A stretch of 64,000 nt of DNA from positions 81,753,918-81,817,917 of the forward strand of contig OZ038382.1 of NCBI GenBank assembly GCA_964036045.1, read 5' to 3'. Below, piece by piece: positions 20,850 to 32,644 of this stretch (positions within the stretch are counted from its first letter, which is position 1; the number at the start of each line of letters is the position of its first letter). The notes beneath the pieces were generated by a model. That model did no database searches and was not told where the DNA came from. It saw nothing but the letters and a program-made list of their open reading frames with translations. The position numbers and the translations under genes were made by a program. This DNA is from Eutreptiella sp. 'Long Island Sound 2002' (Eukaryota > Euglenozoa > Euglenophyceae > Eutreptiales > Eutreptiaceae).

Positions 20850-23800
20850 GGCGCAGCGGTGCAGTATGCGGCTACGCATGGGCGCAAGATGGGGCTGCGC
20901 AGGGGGCAGCGTGGAGCTGCGCTGGGGCGTGGCGGCTGTGCGAGGCGCACAGCGTGCGGTTGAGTAGGGGGTGCAGTGTGGGGCTGCGCAGGGGCGCAGC
21001 ACGCGGCGGTGCTGGAGCGCAGCATGTGGCGCGCTGGTGCGCAGCGTGGGACTGCGCTGCAGCGCAGCCTGCAGCCACGCTGGGGCGCAGCGTAGGACCG
21101 TGTAGGGGGCAGTGTGGAGCTGCGCTGGGGCGCGGCGGTTGTGGAAGGGGCACAGCATGTGGCTGAGCAAGGGGCACAGAATCGGGCTGTGCTGGGGCCC
21201 AGCATGCGCCTGCGCCTGAGCGCAGCATGTGGCTGCGCTGGGGCGCAGCGTGGGGCCGCGCAGGGGTGCAGCGAGGAACTGCGCGTGGCCGCAGCAAGCG
21301 GCTGTGCATGGGCGCAGCAAAGGGCTGCGCAGGGGAGCAGTACGGGGCTGCGGGGGCGCACAGCCTGCAGCTGCGCTGAGGTGTGGCGTTGGACTGCGCA
21401 GCAGTGCTCCGTGCAGTTGCGCAGGAGGCGCAGCTTGGGCCGCGCTGGAGCACGGCATGCGGCTGCGCTGGGGTGCAGCGGGGGACCGCGTCGGGGCGCA
21501 GCGAGGAACTGTGCATGAGGGCAGTATGTGGCTGCGCTGGGGCGAAGCGGAGAACTGCGCATGGACGTAGCATGCGGCTGCGCAGGGGCGCAGTACGGGG
21601 TTGCGGGGGCGGGCAGTCTGCAGCTGCGCTGAGGCAGGGCGTGGGACTGCGCAGCAGTGCGCCATGCGACCGCGCAGGGGGCGCGGCTTGGGCTGCGCTG
21701 GAGCGCCACAAGCGGCTGCGCTGCGGCGCAGCAGAGAACTGCGCACACTTGCAGCACGCAGCCGAGCATGGGTGCAGTATGGGGCTGCGCACGGAGCAGC
21801 GTTGAGCTGTGCTGGGCTGCCGCGGCTGCGGGAGGGGCGCAGCGTGTGGCCCAGCAAGGGGCGCAGAATGGGGCTGCGCTGGGGCTGCGCAAGAAATGAT
21901 GGAAATGCGCAGGGGCGCAGCGTGGGGCCTGGCAGGGGCGCAGCGTGGGGCCGCGCAGGTGCGCGGGGTGGGGACGTGCAGCATCAGCAAGGGCGCAGCG
22001 TGGGGCCACGCAAGGGCGCAGCGCCGGTCTGTGCATGGGCGCAGCATGGGGCTGCGCAGGAGCACAGCGTCGGGCCACGCAAGGGGCGCAGCGTGGGGTC
22101 GCGCAGGGGCGCAGCGTGGGGCTGCGCACGGGCACAACGTTGGGTGCCGCAGGGGCGCAGCGTTGGGCTGCGCAGGGGTGCAGTGTGGGGCTGTGCATGG
22201 GCGCAGCGTGGGGCGGCGCAGGGGCGCAGTACGGGGCCGCGGGGAAGTGTAGTCTGCAGCCGCGCTGAGGCAGGGCATGGGACTGCGCAGAAGTGCACCA
22301 TGCGGCTGCGGGAGGTTCAGCTTGAGCTACGCTGGAGCACAGCGTGGGACAGTGCTGGGGCGCAGCTTCCTGCTGCGCAGGGGCGCAGCGTGGAAGTGCG
22401 CATGATTGCAGCAGGCGGCTGCGCTGCGGCGCAGCAGAGAACTGCGCATGGTCGCAGCATGCTGCTGCGCAAGGGTGCAGCATGGGGCTGCGCAGGGGAT
22501 AGTGTGAAGCTACGCTGGGCTGCCGCGGCTGTGGAAGGGGCGCAGCATGTGACTCAGCAAAGGGCGCTGAATGTGGACTGCGCTGCGGCTGCGCGGGAAA
22601 TGCGTGGAAATGCGCGGCGGCGCAGCATGGGGCCGCGCAGGGGCGCCGCGTAGTGCGGCGCAGGGGCGCAGCGCGGGGCCGCCCAGGTGGACAGCTTGGG
22701 GCGGCGCAAGGGGCGCAGCGTGGGGCGGCGCGGGGGCGCGCCGTGGGGCGGGGCAGGGGCGCAGGGTGGGGCTGCGCATGGGCGCAGGATGGGTCTGCGC
22801 ATGGGCGCAGGATGGGGCTGCACATGGACGCAGCGTGGGGCGGCGCAGGGGCGCAGCGTGGGGCCGGGCAGGGGCACTGCGTGGGGCTGCGCATAGACAC
22901 AGGGTGGGGCTGCGCACGGGTGCAGCGTGGGGCTGCGCAGGAGGCAGCTCCAAGCTACGTTGGGCTGCCTCAGCCGCGGAAGGGGCGCAGTGTGTGGCTC
23001 AGCAAAGGGCGCTGAATGGGGCTGCGCTGGGGCTGTGCGCGAAATGCGTGGAAATGCGCAGGGGCGGAGCGTGTGGCGGCGCAAGGGGCGCAGCGTAGGG
23101 CTGCGCAGGGGCGCAGCGTGGAGCTGCGCAGGGGTGCAGCGTGGGGCTGCGCATGTGCGCAGCATGGGGCCGCGCAATGGCGCAGCGTGAAGCTGTGCAG
23201 GGGCGCAGGGTGCAGCTGCGCAGGGGCGCAGGGTGGGGCTGCACATGGGCACAGGGTGAGGCTGTGCATTAGCGCAGGGTGGGGCTGCGCATGGGCGCAG
23301 GGTGGGGCTGCGCATGGGCGCAGCGTGGGGCCGCGCAGGGGCACAAGGTGGGGCTGCACAGGGGCACAGGGCGGGGCTGTGCATGGGCGCAGGCTGGGGC
23401 TGCGCATGGGCGCAGGGTGGGGCTGTGCAGGGGCGCAGGGTGGGGCTGTGCATGGGCACAGGGTAGGGCTGTGCATTAGCGCAGGGTTGGGCTGCGCATG
23501 GGCGCAGCGTGGGGCTGCACATGGGCGCGGCGTGGGTCTGCGCATGCGCGCAGCGTGGGGCAGTGCAGGCGTGCAGGGTGGGGCTGCACATGGGCACAGG
23601 GTGGCGCTGTGCATTAGCGCAGGGTGGCGCCGCGCATGGACGCAGGTTGGGGCTGCGCATGGACGCAGCGTGGAGCCGCGCAGGGGCACAAGGTGGGGCT
23701 GCGCAGGGGCACAGGGTGGGGCTGTGCAGGGGCGCAGGCTGGGTTTGCGCATGGGCGCAGGGCCGGGCTGCACATGGGCGCGGCGTGGGGCCGCGCAGGG

Positions 23801-26800
23801 GCGCACCGTGTGGCTGCGCATGGGCACAACGTGGGGCTTCGCAGGGGCGCAGCATTGGGCTGCGTAGGGGCGCAGTGTGGGGCCGCGCAAGGCGCGCAGG
23901 TGGGGCTGCCCAGGGCGCAGCGTGGGGCTGCGTATGGGCGCAGGGTGGGGCTGCGCTTAGGCGCAGTGTGGGGCCGCGCAGGGGCGCACGGTGGGGCTGC
24001 GCACGAGCACAGCGTGGCGCTGCGCAGGGGAGCAGCATTGGGCTGCCCAGGGGCGCAGCGTTGGCCAAAGCAAGGGCACAGCGTGGGGCTGCGCATGGGC
24101 GCAGCGTGGGGCTGCGCAGGGGCGCAGCCTGGGGCTGCGCAGGGGGGCAGCGTGGGGCCGCACAGGGGCGCAGTGTGTGGCTGCACAGGGGCGCAGCATG
24201 CACCGGTGCATGGGTGCAGCGTGGGCCTGCGCATGTGCGCAGCGTGGTGCTGCACAGGGGCACAGCGTGGGGCCGCGCAGGGGCGCGGCGTGGGGCCGCG
24301 CAGAGGCGCGGCGTGGAGCTGCCCAGGGGCGCAGCGTTGAGCCGCGCAGGAGCGCGGGGTGGGGCCGCGCAGGGGCGCAGTGTTGGGCTGCCCAGGGGCG
24401 CAGCGGGGGCCAAGCAAGGGCGCAGCGTTGGGCTGCGCAGGGGTGCAGTGTGGGCCTTGGCATGGACACAGCGTGGGGCTGCGCAGGGGCGCAGCGTGGG
24501 GCCGCGCAGGAGCACAAGGTCCGGCTGCGCAGGGGCACAGGGTGGGGCTGCGCATGGACGCAGGGTGGGGCAGCACATGGGCGCAGGGTGGAGCTGCACA
24601 TGGGCGCGGCGTGGGGCTTTGCAGGGGCGTAGGGTCGGCCTGCACATGGGCAGAGGGTGGGGCGGCACATGGGCGCAGGGTGGCGCTGTGCATGGGCGCA
24701 GGGTGGCGCTGCGCATGGGCGCAGCGTGGGGCCGCGCAGGGGCACAAGGTGGGGCTGCGCAGGGGCACAGGGTGGGGCTGCGCATGAGCGCAGCGTGGGG
24801 CCGCGCAGGGGCACAAGGTGGGGCTGCGCAGGTGCACAGGGTGGGGCTGCTCATGGGTGCAGTGTGGGGCTGCGCATGGGCGCAGGCTGGAGCTGCACAT
24901 GGGCGCGGCGTGGGGCCGCGCAGGGGTGCAGCGTGGAGCTGCGCATGGGAACAAAGTGGGGCTGCGCAGGGGCGCAGCGTTGAGCTGCGTAGGGGCGCAG
25001 CATGGGGCCGCGCAAGGGGCGCAGCGTTGGGCTGCGCAGGGGCGCAGCGTTGGGCTGCGCATGGCCGCAGGGTGGGGCTGCGCATGGGCGCAGCATGGGG
25101 CCGCGCAAGGGCCCAGCATTGGCCTAGGCACGGGCGCAGTGTGGGGCTGCACAGTGGCGCAGCGTGGGGCTGCACACGGGCGCAGCCTGCAGCTGCGCAT
25201 GGGCGCATAGAGGGACTGCGCGCGGGCGCAGCGTTGGGCTGTGCATGGGCGCAAAGTGGAGCTGCGCATGGGCGCAGCCTGGGGCTGCGCACGGGCGCAG
25301 CCTGGGGTTGCACAGGGGCACAGCGTGGGGCTGCACAGGGGCGCAATGTGGGGTTTCATTAGGGCGCAGCGTGGGGCTGCACATGGGCGCAACCTGCAGC
25401 TGCGCAGGGGTGCAGCGTGGGGCTGTGCAGGGGCGCAGCGTGGGGCTGCGCATGGGCACAGCATGGGGCTGCACAGGGGCGCAGTGTGGGGCTGCATAGG
25501 GGCACAGCACGCAGCGGTGCACGGGTGCAGCGTGGGCCTGCGCATGTGCGCAGCCTGGGGCTGCACAGAAGCACAGCGTGGGGACGCGCAGGGGCGCCCC
25601 GTGGGGCCGCGCAGGGGCGCAGCGTGGGGCTGCCCAGGGGCGCAGCGTCTGGCTGCGCAGGAGTGCAGCGTGGGGCCCTGCATGGGGCGCAGCTTTGAGC
25701 TGACCAGGGGCGCAGCGCGGGGCCGCGCAGGGGCGCAGCGCGGGGCCGCGCAGAGGCGCAGCGCGGGGCCGCGCAAGGGCGCAGCGTTGGGCTGCGCAGG
25801 GGCGTAGCGTGGAACTGCGCAGGGGCGCAGCGGGGGGGGGCGCAGCGTGGGCCTGGGCATGGCGCAGCATGGGGCTGCACAGGGGCGCAGCGTGGGGCTG
25901 CGCTGGGGCGCAGCGTGGGGCTACGCAGGGGCGCAGCGTGAGGCTGTGCAAGGGTGCAGCGTGGTGCTTCGCATGGGCGCAGCGTGGGGTTGCGCATGGG
26001 CGCAGCGTGGGGCTGCACAGGAGCGCAGCGTGGGGCTGCACAGGGGCATGGCGTGGGGCTGCAGAGGGGCACAGTGTGCAGCAGTGCATGGGTGCAGCGT
26101 GGGCCTGCGCATGTGTGCAGCGTGGGGCTGACCATGGGCGCAGCGCGGGGCAGCACAGGGGCGCAGCGTGAGCCTGGGCATGGCGCAGCGTGGGGCTGCG
26201 CAGGGGCACAGCGTGGGGCTGCGCTGGGGCGCAGCGTGGCGCTTCGCAGGAGCGCAGCGCGGGGCTGTGCAGGGGCGCAGAGTGGGGCTTCGCATGGGCA
26301 CGGCGTGGGGTTGCGCATGGGCGCAGCGTGGGGCTGCACAGGGGCGCAGCGTGCAGCTGCACAGGGGCACAGCGTGGGGCTGCACAGGGGCACAGTGTGC
26401 AGCGGTGCATTGGTGCAGCGTGGGCCTGCGCATGTGCGCAGCGTGGGGCTGCGCAGGGGCGCAGCATTGGGCTGCGCATGGGCGCAGCGTGGGGCTGCGC
26501 AGGGGTGCAGTGTGGGGCTGCGCAGGGGCGCAGCGTGGAGCTGCGCAGGGGTGCAGCGTGGGGCTGCACAGGGGCACGGGGTGGGGCTGCACAGGGGCGC
26601 AGTGTGGGGCTGCAGAGGGGCCCAGCATGCAGTGGTACATGGGTGCAGCGTGGGGCTCCGCATGGGCGCAGCGAGGGGCTGCGCAAGGGCGCAGCGCGGG
26701 GCAGCGCAAGGGCGCAGCGTTGAGGCTGCGCAGGGGTACGGCGTGGGGCTGCGCATTGCTGCAGCGCGGGGCTGTGCATTGGCGTAGTATGAGGCCGCGC

Positions 26801-29800
26801 ATGGGCGCAGTATGCGGCTACGCATGGGCGCAGCCTGGGGCTGCGCAGGCGCGCAGTATGCAGCGGTGCATAGCCGCAGCCTGTGGCTGCGCATGTGCGC
26901 AGCGTGGGGCTGCGCAGGGGCACGGCGTGGGGCTGCGCAGGGACGCAGCGTGGAGCTGCGCATGGGCGCAGCGTGGGGCTGCGCAGGGGCCCAGTCTTGG
27001 GCTGCGCAGGGGCGCAAGGTGGGGCTGCACATCAGCGTAGCGAGGGGCAGGACAGCGGCGCAGCGTGGGGTTGCGCAGGGGCGCAGCGTGGAGCTTAGCA
27101 GGCGTGTAGCATGGGGCTGCGCAGGGGCGCAGCATGTAGCTGTGCTAGGGCGCAGCATGCGGCTGCGCAGGGGCACAGCGTGGAAATGCGCAGGGCGCAG
27201 CACGCGGCTGCGTTGGGGGCAGTGTGGGGCTGCGTATGAGCACAGCGCAGGGCTGCGCAAGGGGCATTGTGTATTGCCGCGCGGGGGCACAGCATGCGGC
27301 TGCGCTGGGGCGTAGCTTGAGGCTTCGCAAAGGAGTGCAGTGTGGGGCTGCGCAAGGGCGCAACGTGCGGCTGCACAAGGGGCGCAGCGTGGGAGTAAGC
27401 CGGGGAGAAGCGCCGGGCTGCGCAAAGAGGGCAGCGTTGGGGTGCGTATGGGAGCAGTGTGCAGCAGCGCTGGGGCGTACCCTGTGACTATGCAGGGGGG
27501 GCAGGGGCGACTGCGACGCCTCACCACAGGCTCTTGGTGTCCCTGTAACGCCACCCGCGCCGCACCACGAGGCTGTTGGCGTTTGGTGGTGGCAGCGCTG
27601 CGCGCATGGCTGGGGCTGCGCAGGGGCACAGGGTGGGGCTGCTCATGGGTGCAGTGTGGGGCTGCGCATGGGCGCAGGCTGGAGCTGCACATGGGCGCGG
27701 CGTGGGGCCGCGCAGGGGTGCAGCGTGGAGCTGCGCATGGGAACAAAGTGGGGCTGCGCAGGGGCGCAGCGTTGAGCTGCGTAGGGGCGCAGCATGGGGC
27801 CGCGCAAGGGGCGCAGCGTTGGGCTGCGCGGGGGCGCAGCGTTGGGCTGCGCATGGCCGCAGGCCGGGGCTGCGCATGGGCGCAGCATGGGGCCGCGCAG
27901 GGGCCCAGCATTGGCCTAGGCACGGGCGCAGTGTGGGGCTGCACAGGGGCGCAGCGTGGGGCTGCACACGGGCGCAGCCTGCAGCTGCGCATGGGCGCAT
28001 AGAGGGACTGCGCACGGGCGCAGCGTTGGGCTGTGCATGGGCGCAAAGTGGAGCTGCGCATGGGCGCAGCGTGGGGCTGCGCACGGGCGCAGCCTGGGGT
28101 TGCACAGGGGCACAGCGTGGGGCTGCACAGGGGCGCAATGTGGGGTTTCATTAGGGCGCAGCGTGGGGCTGCACAGGGGCGCAACCTGCAGCTGCGCAGT
28201 GGTGCAGCGTGGGGCTGTGCAGGGGCGCAGCGTTGGGCTGCGCATGGACACAGCATGGGGCTGCACAGGGGCGCAGTGTGGGGCTGCATAGGGGCACAGC
28301 ACGCAGCGGTGCACGGGTGCAGCGTGGGCCTGCGCATGTGCGCAGCCTGGGGCTGCACAGAAGCACAGCGTGGGGACGCGCAGGGGCGCTCGTGGGGCCG
28401 CGCAGGGGCGCAGCGTGGGGCTGCCCAGGGGCGCAGCGTCTGGCTGCGCAGGAGCGCAGCGTGGGGCCCTGCATGGGGCGCAGCTTTGAGCTGACCAGGG
28501 GCGCAGCGCGGGGCCGCGCAGGGGCGCAGCGCGGGGCCGCGCAAGGGCGCAGCGTTGAGCTGCGCAGGGGCGCAGCGTGGGGCTGCGCAGGGGCGCAGCG
28601 GGGGGGGGCGCAGCGTGGGCCTGGGCATGGCGCAGCGTGGGGCCGCACAGGGGCGCAGCGTGGGGCTGCGCTGGGGCGCAGCGTGGGGCTACGCAGGGGC
28701 GCAGCGTGAGGCTGTGCAAGGGTGCAGCGTGGTGCTTCGCATGGGCGCAGCGTGGGGTTGCGCATGGGCGCAGCGTGGGGCTGCACAGGAGCGCAGCGTG
28801 GGGCTGCACAGGGGCATGGCGTGGGGCTGCAGAGGGGCACAGTGTGCAGCAGTGCATGTGTGCAGCGTGGGCCTGCGCATGTGTGCAGCGTGGGGCTGAC
28901 CAGGGACGCAGCGCGGGGCAGCACAGGGGCGCAGCGTGAGCCTGGGCATGGCGCAGCGTGGGGCTGCGCAGGGGCGCAGCGTGAGGCTGCGCTGGGGCGA
29001 AGCGTGGGGCTTCGCAGGAGCGCAGCGCGGGGCTGTGCAGGGGCGCAGAGTGGGGCTTCGTATGGGCACAGCGTGGGGTTGCGCATGGGCGCGGGTGGGG
29101 CTGCACAGGGGCGCAGCGTGCAGCTGCACAGGGGCACAGCGTGGGGCTGCACAGGGGCACAGTGTGCAGCGGTGCATTGGTGCAGCGTGGGCCTGCGCAT
29201 GTGCGCAGCGTGGGGCTGCGCAGGGGCGCAGCATTGGGCTGCGCATGGGCGCAGCGTGGGGCTGCGCAGGGGTGCAGTGTGGGGCTGCGCAGGGGCGCAG
29301 CGTGGAGCTGCGCAGGGGTGCAGCGTGGGGCTGCACAGGGGCACGGGGTGGGGCTGCACAGGGGCGCAGTGTGGGGCTGCAGAGGGGCCCAGCATGCAGT
29401 GGTACATGGGTGCAGCGTGGGGCTCCGCATGGGCGCAGCGAGGGGCTGCGCAAGGGCGCAGCGCGGGGCAGCGCAAGGGCGCAGCGTGAGGCTGCGCAGG
29501 GGTACGGCGTGGGGCTGCGCATTGCTGCAGCGCGGGGCTGTGCATTGGCGTAGTATGAGGCCGCGCATGGGCGCAGTATGCGGCTACGCATGGGCGCAGC
29601 CTGGGGCTGCGCAGGCGCGCAGTATGCAGCGGTGCATAGCCGCAGCCTGGGGCTGCGCATGTGCGCAGCGTGGGGCTGCGCAGGGGCACGGCGTTTGGCT
29701 GCGCAGGGACGCAGCGTGGAGCTGCGCATGGGCGCAGCGTGGGGCTGCGCAGGGGCCCAGTCTGGGGCTGCGCAGGGGCGCAAGGTGGGGCTGCACATCA

Positions 29801-30260
29801 GCGTAGCGGGGGGCAGGCCAGCGGCGCAGCGTGGGGTTGCGCAGGGGCGCAGCGTGGAGCTTAGCAGGGGTGTAGCATGGGGCTGCGCAGGGGCGCAGCA
29901 TGTAGCTGTGCTAGGGCGCAGCATGCGGCTGCGCAGGGGCACAGCGTGGAAATGCGCAGGGCGCAGCACGCGGCTGCGTTGGGGGCAGTGTGGGGCTGCG
30001 TATGAGCACAGCGCAGGGCTGCGCAAGGGGCATTGTGTGTTGCCGCGCGGGGGCACAGCGTGCGGCTGCGCTGGGGCGTAGCTTGAGGCTTCGCAAAATA
30101 GTGCAGTGTGGGGCTGCGCAAGGGCGCAACGTGCGGCTGCACAAGGGGCGCAGCGTGGGAGTAAGCCGGGGAGAAGCGCCAGGCTGCGCAAAGAGGGCAG
30201 CGTGGGGGTGCGTCTGGGAGCAGTGTGGGGCAGCGCTGGGGCGTACCCTGTGACTATGCA
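20850..30260 (+). repeat. 23-bp GC-rich satellite, ~9.4 kb
   Basis: A tandem array of a unit close to CGCAGCGTGGGGCTGCGCA plus GGGG (23 bp), with variants ATGGGC, CAGGGT and CACAGG. The unit contains the palindrome CTGCGCAG. Because 23 is not a multiple of 3 and the unit lacks stops in any register on either strand, all six frames stay open for hundreds of codons, giving 23-residue periodic peptides such as RSPTLRPCAAPRCAPAQPHA. These are not genes. The part before about 23,000 is more diverged and irregular; 23,000-30,260 is more regular. Confidence 0.95.
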
Positions 30261-30377
30261 GGGGGGGCAGGGGCGACTGCGACGCCTCACCACAGGCTCT
30301 TGGTGTCCCTGTAACGCCACCCGCGCCGCACCACGAGGCTGTTGGCGTTTGGTGGTCGCAGCGCTGCGCGCATGGCT
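24820..30377 (+). repeat. Two tandem 2.8-kb higher-order copies within the satellite
   Basis: 24,820-27,611 and 27,612-30,377 repeat each other almost base for base, including unique landmarks: GAACAAAGTGGGG (24,950 and 27,742), GGGTTTCATTAGGG, AGGGACTGCGC, and a non-satellite tail with CCTCACCACAGGCTCTTGG (27,519 and 30,285). The last shared bases are GCGCGCATGGCTG. This is a recent tandem duplication. Confidence 0.9.
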
Positions 30378-31475
30378 GTGTTGTGGGTGCCCTCGTGTTG
30401 ACGCTGGTTGGCGGTGCACGCTGTGCTGCTCAGTTGCGCGCGGTCGGGCGCGCGCTGCTGTGTGTGTGGTTGCGTCCCCCTCCGCTTGGTCAGCGACCCT
30501 GCAGAGGGGCGCAAACGTGCGGCGGCCAGCTGGGCGGGCATGGGGGTGCTGGGGCGGCCAGGGCTGTGCTGGGGGGGGGGGGGCTCACCACAGGCTTTTG
30601 GCGTCTCCCCCTGGTGCCGAGCTCCTCACCAGGAGGGTAGTGGAGCTGGGGCTGTGTGTGCCAGCAGGGCCTCACCACAGGCTTTTGGCCCCGCGCCGTA
30701 GGAGGGGGGAGCGCCGGGACATCTCTCCAGTCGCTGCCCCCGGGAGGTGGCTCAGTCGTGTGCGGCCACAGGCCGGCGGAGGCTGGTTTAACTGGGGGCT
30801 CATGTCAATTCATGGCCCAGGGCGCATGGGGGAGGGTCCCAACTCTCGCCCCCGGAGGTTCTTGCTGGCTGTGTGTTGCGGGGGGGGGGTACGCGGATTT
30901 TCGTTTTCTGGGAGGTGAGCAGCCTCCCGTGGCAAAATCCAAGCGACCTCATCGCGCTGTGGAACCCCCGCAGGGGAGGGGTGGGGGGAAGGGGGGGTTT
31001 TCTCCGCAGTCCCCCCCTGGACCCCTGGCGCCGCCCCCCGACGGCCGCGGGGGGGCGGCCTGGTGGTTCCGGTCCCAGGAGCCAGCCGCCAACGGTGGGG
31101 GGGCGCACTCCTCCCCCGCCCCCCTCCACCCTTTGGGTGCGGGACCCTTGTGCAGGCCCTCGCTCAGGCCTCCTGCTCACCTGGCTGTCACTGCGCGGTG
31201 CCGGCTGGCCGGGGGGGGGGGGGGGGCGGGCGAGTGCTGGGGGCGGCAGTTTGGGTCAGCGGTCAGCGGTTAGCGGGCTGCGCGGCACTGGGCCTCCCCT
31301 CGCGCTCGTTGCCCCTGCCCTCTCTCCCACTGGAGGTGGCGCGCGCCCCTCCGCCCCGCCTCACGGTGGGGGGCGTGTGGGTCGGGGGGCCCGGCCCCGC
31401 TGGGAGGGGCGTCCTGCGGCACTGTCCCCTCCACCACCCCTCGCGCTCATCGCCCGGGCCGGCGGGGCGCGGCCG
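30378..31475. other. GC-rich interval without a supported gene
   Basis: G- and C-runs dominate. The phrase CTCACCACAGGCTTTTGG occurs at 30,584-30,600 and 30,671-30,688, the same phrase that ends each 2.8-kb satellite copy. Long open frames on both strands reflect base composition. Confidence 0.5.
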
Positions 31476-32640
31476 TCACCTGCGTCGCCCCTTGCGTGGG
31501 GGCTGGGGCTGCGGCGGCGGCATCCGCCGGCGGTAGCGCCGCTGGGTGAGGGCGTTGTACAAAGCCCGGAGGACCCAGTTGTTGGCATCCGTATCCATGA
31601 TGCTTAGCACTGCTCCCCCCTCCAGGAAAGCCGGCCACGTCGGCTCCGTGTCGGGCGACGCTGCCCGAATCACCGCCCGGAGCACCTCCTCGTGGTCCTC
31701 TGGGGCCGCCCATCCCCCCGGGGGCACCTCCCGGTTTCCCCCGTCCCTCCGGAGGAGCACGGCATCAAAGGGCCACTTCCGCGTCCCCCTGGTGGTCCCC
31801 GAGCAGGCCCAGCTCAGCCACCCGTACACCTCCACGCCCAGGGGGAGGGCCTCACCTCCCAGGCAGTCTGGGACCGTTTCCCAGTCCCGGTCCCAGGGTC
31901 AGGCCCCCTCTGCCCCCCGTGCCGGCTCCCCCTGCGGCCCCTGTGCCTGCGGCGCCGACGCCGCGCCCCGCCCCGCCGCTGCCAGAGCAGCGGCCATCCG
32001 TGCCGGCTCCGCCCTCAGCGCGGGGGGGGCTGGCTGGTGCTGGGGTCGGAGGGGTTGGGGGGGGATGAGGTCTCCGGCGTCGGGGTCAATGTCGTAGAGG
32101 TGGGCGTGGTGGTAGTGGTGGTGGTGGTTGTGGTGCGCCGGCATTTGCTGGATGCCGGGGGGGATGCACAGCACTAGCTGCACGTCCGGCTGCGGGGGCG
32201 CCCCGCCCCCCGTCCCCCTCCATTTGCTCCGCCCTCCCCCAGTGGCTCTTGTGCCCCATCTTGTCTGTCCCTGGGGGCCCACGGCGCCGTTGCCCTTGCC
32301 CCTGGGTCCCTTCCCGGCCCCCACGCCTTTGTCCCCTGTCCGCGCCGTGAGTGCCGCCCACTGTCACGTGCACCCTGGCCTGCACCGCCAGCGCCCGTAG
32401 GCTTCCCGTGCCCGTGTCCATGCCCTTGGCTGCGCCCACGCTCGCCAACTGCGCCCCGCTCCACTCCATGCGCTCCGTGGCCGCCCTTCTTGGCGCCCTG
32501 CTCGCGCCCCTGCGTGTCCTTCCCGTGCCCTTGCCCTTTCCCCGCTCCTTGTCCCGCGTCGTGCCGTCCGCTGCCCGCGCTCTGTCCCCCTCAGCTGCCG
32601 TTGGCCTCGGCACCTTGCCCACGCCTTTGCCCTCTCTCCT
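31476..32640 (-). pseudogene. Minus-strand coding-like region of block 1 (basic N-part, Trp-rich C-part)
   Basis: Three successive minus frames read protein-like. 32,640-32,160 is Lys/Arg/Gly-rich (GKVPRPTAAEGDRARAADG, RAATERMEWSGAQLASVGA). 32,190-31,899 contains QLVLCIPPGIQQMPAHHNHH and DIDPDAGDLIPPQP. 31,905-31,476 reads DWETVPDCLGGEALPLGVEV, then YGWLSWACSGTTRGTRKWPF and AVLSIMDTDANNWVLRALYN. Low-frequency residues (Trp, Asp, Asn, Ile, Met) at sensible spacing in very GC-rich DNA argue for real former coding, unlike the frames on plus. Two frame changes separate the parts (lesions, or introns I cannot define). The product is not recognised. It lies at the presumed 5' end of block 1 on its sense strand. 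Confidence 0.4.
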
Positions 32641-32644
32641 TGCC

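Larger units (their letters stand above)
18095..32644 (-). mobile_element. GC-rich block 1, flanked by 1.84-kb direct repeats of gag
   Basis: The 14.55 kb between the two gag copies is much more GC-rich than its surroundings. The left end (18,100-18,960) is the reverse complement of the right end of block 2 (39,202-40,060), so I read the block as an element whose sense strand is minus, with its 3' end at 18,095. Moving in that sense from 32,644 it holds a minus-strand coding-like region (32,640-31,476), mixed GC sequence, the 23-bp satellite (about 30,260-20,850), ~580-bp tandem units (20,300-19,080) and the shared 3' module. It could instead be several independent insertions; the shared module and flanking duplications argue for a unit, and the satellite may be secondary expansion. 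Confidence 0.45.

Noticed and set aside
25359-28628. Open frames of up to 1,089 codons on both strands of the 20.8-30.3 kb region
   Set aside because: They are translations of a stop-free 23-bp satellite, equally open in all six frames; no domain or compositional sense.
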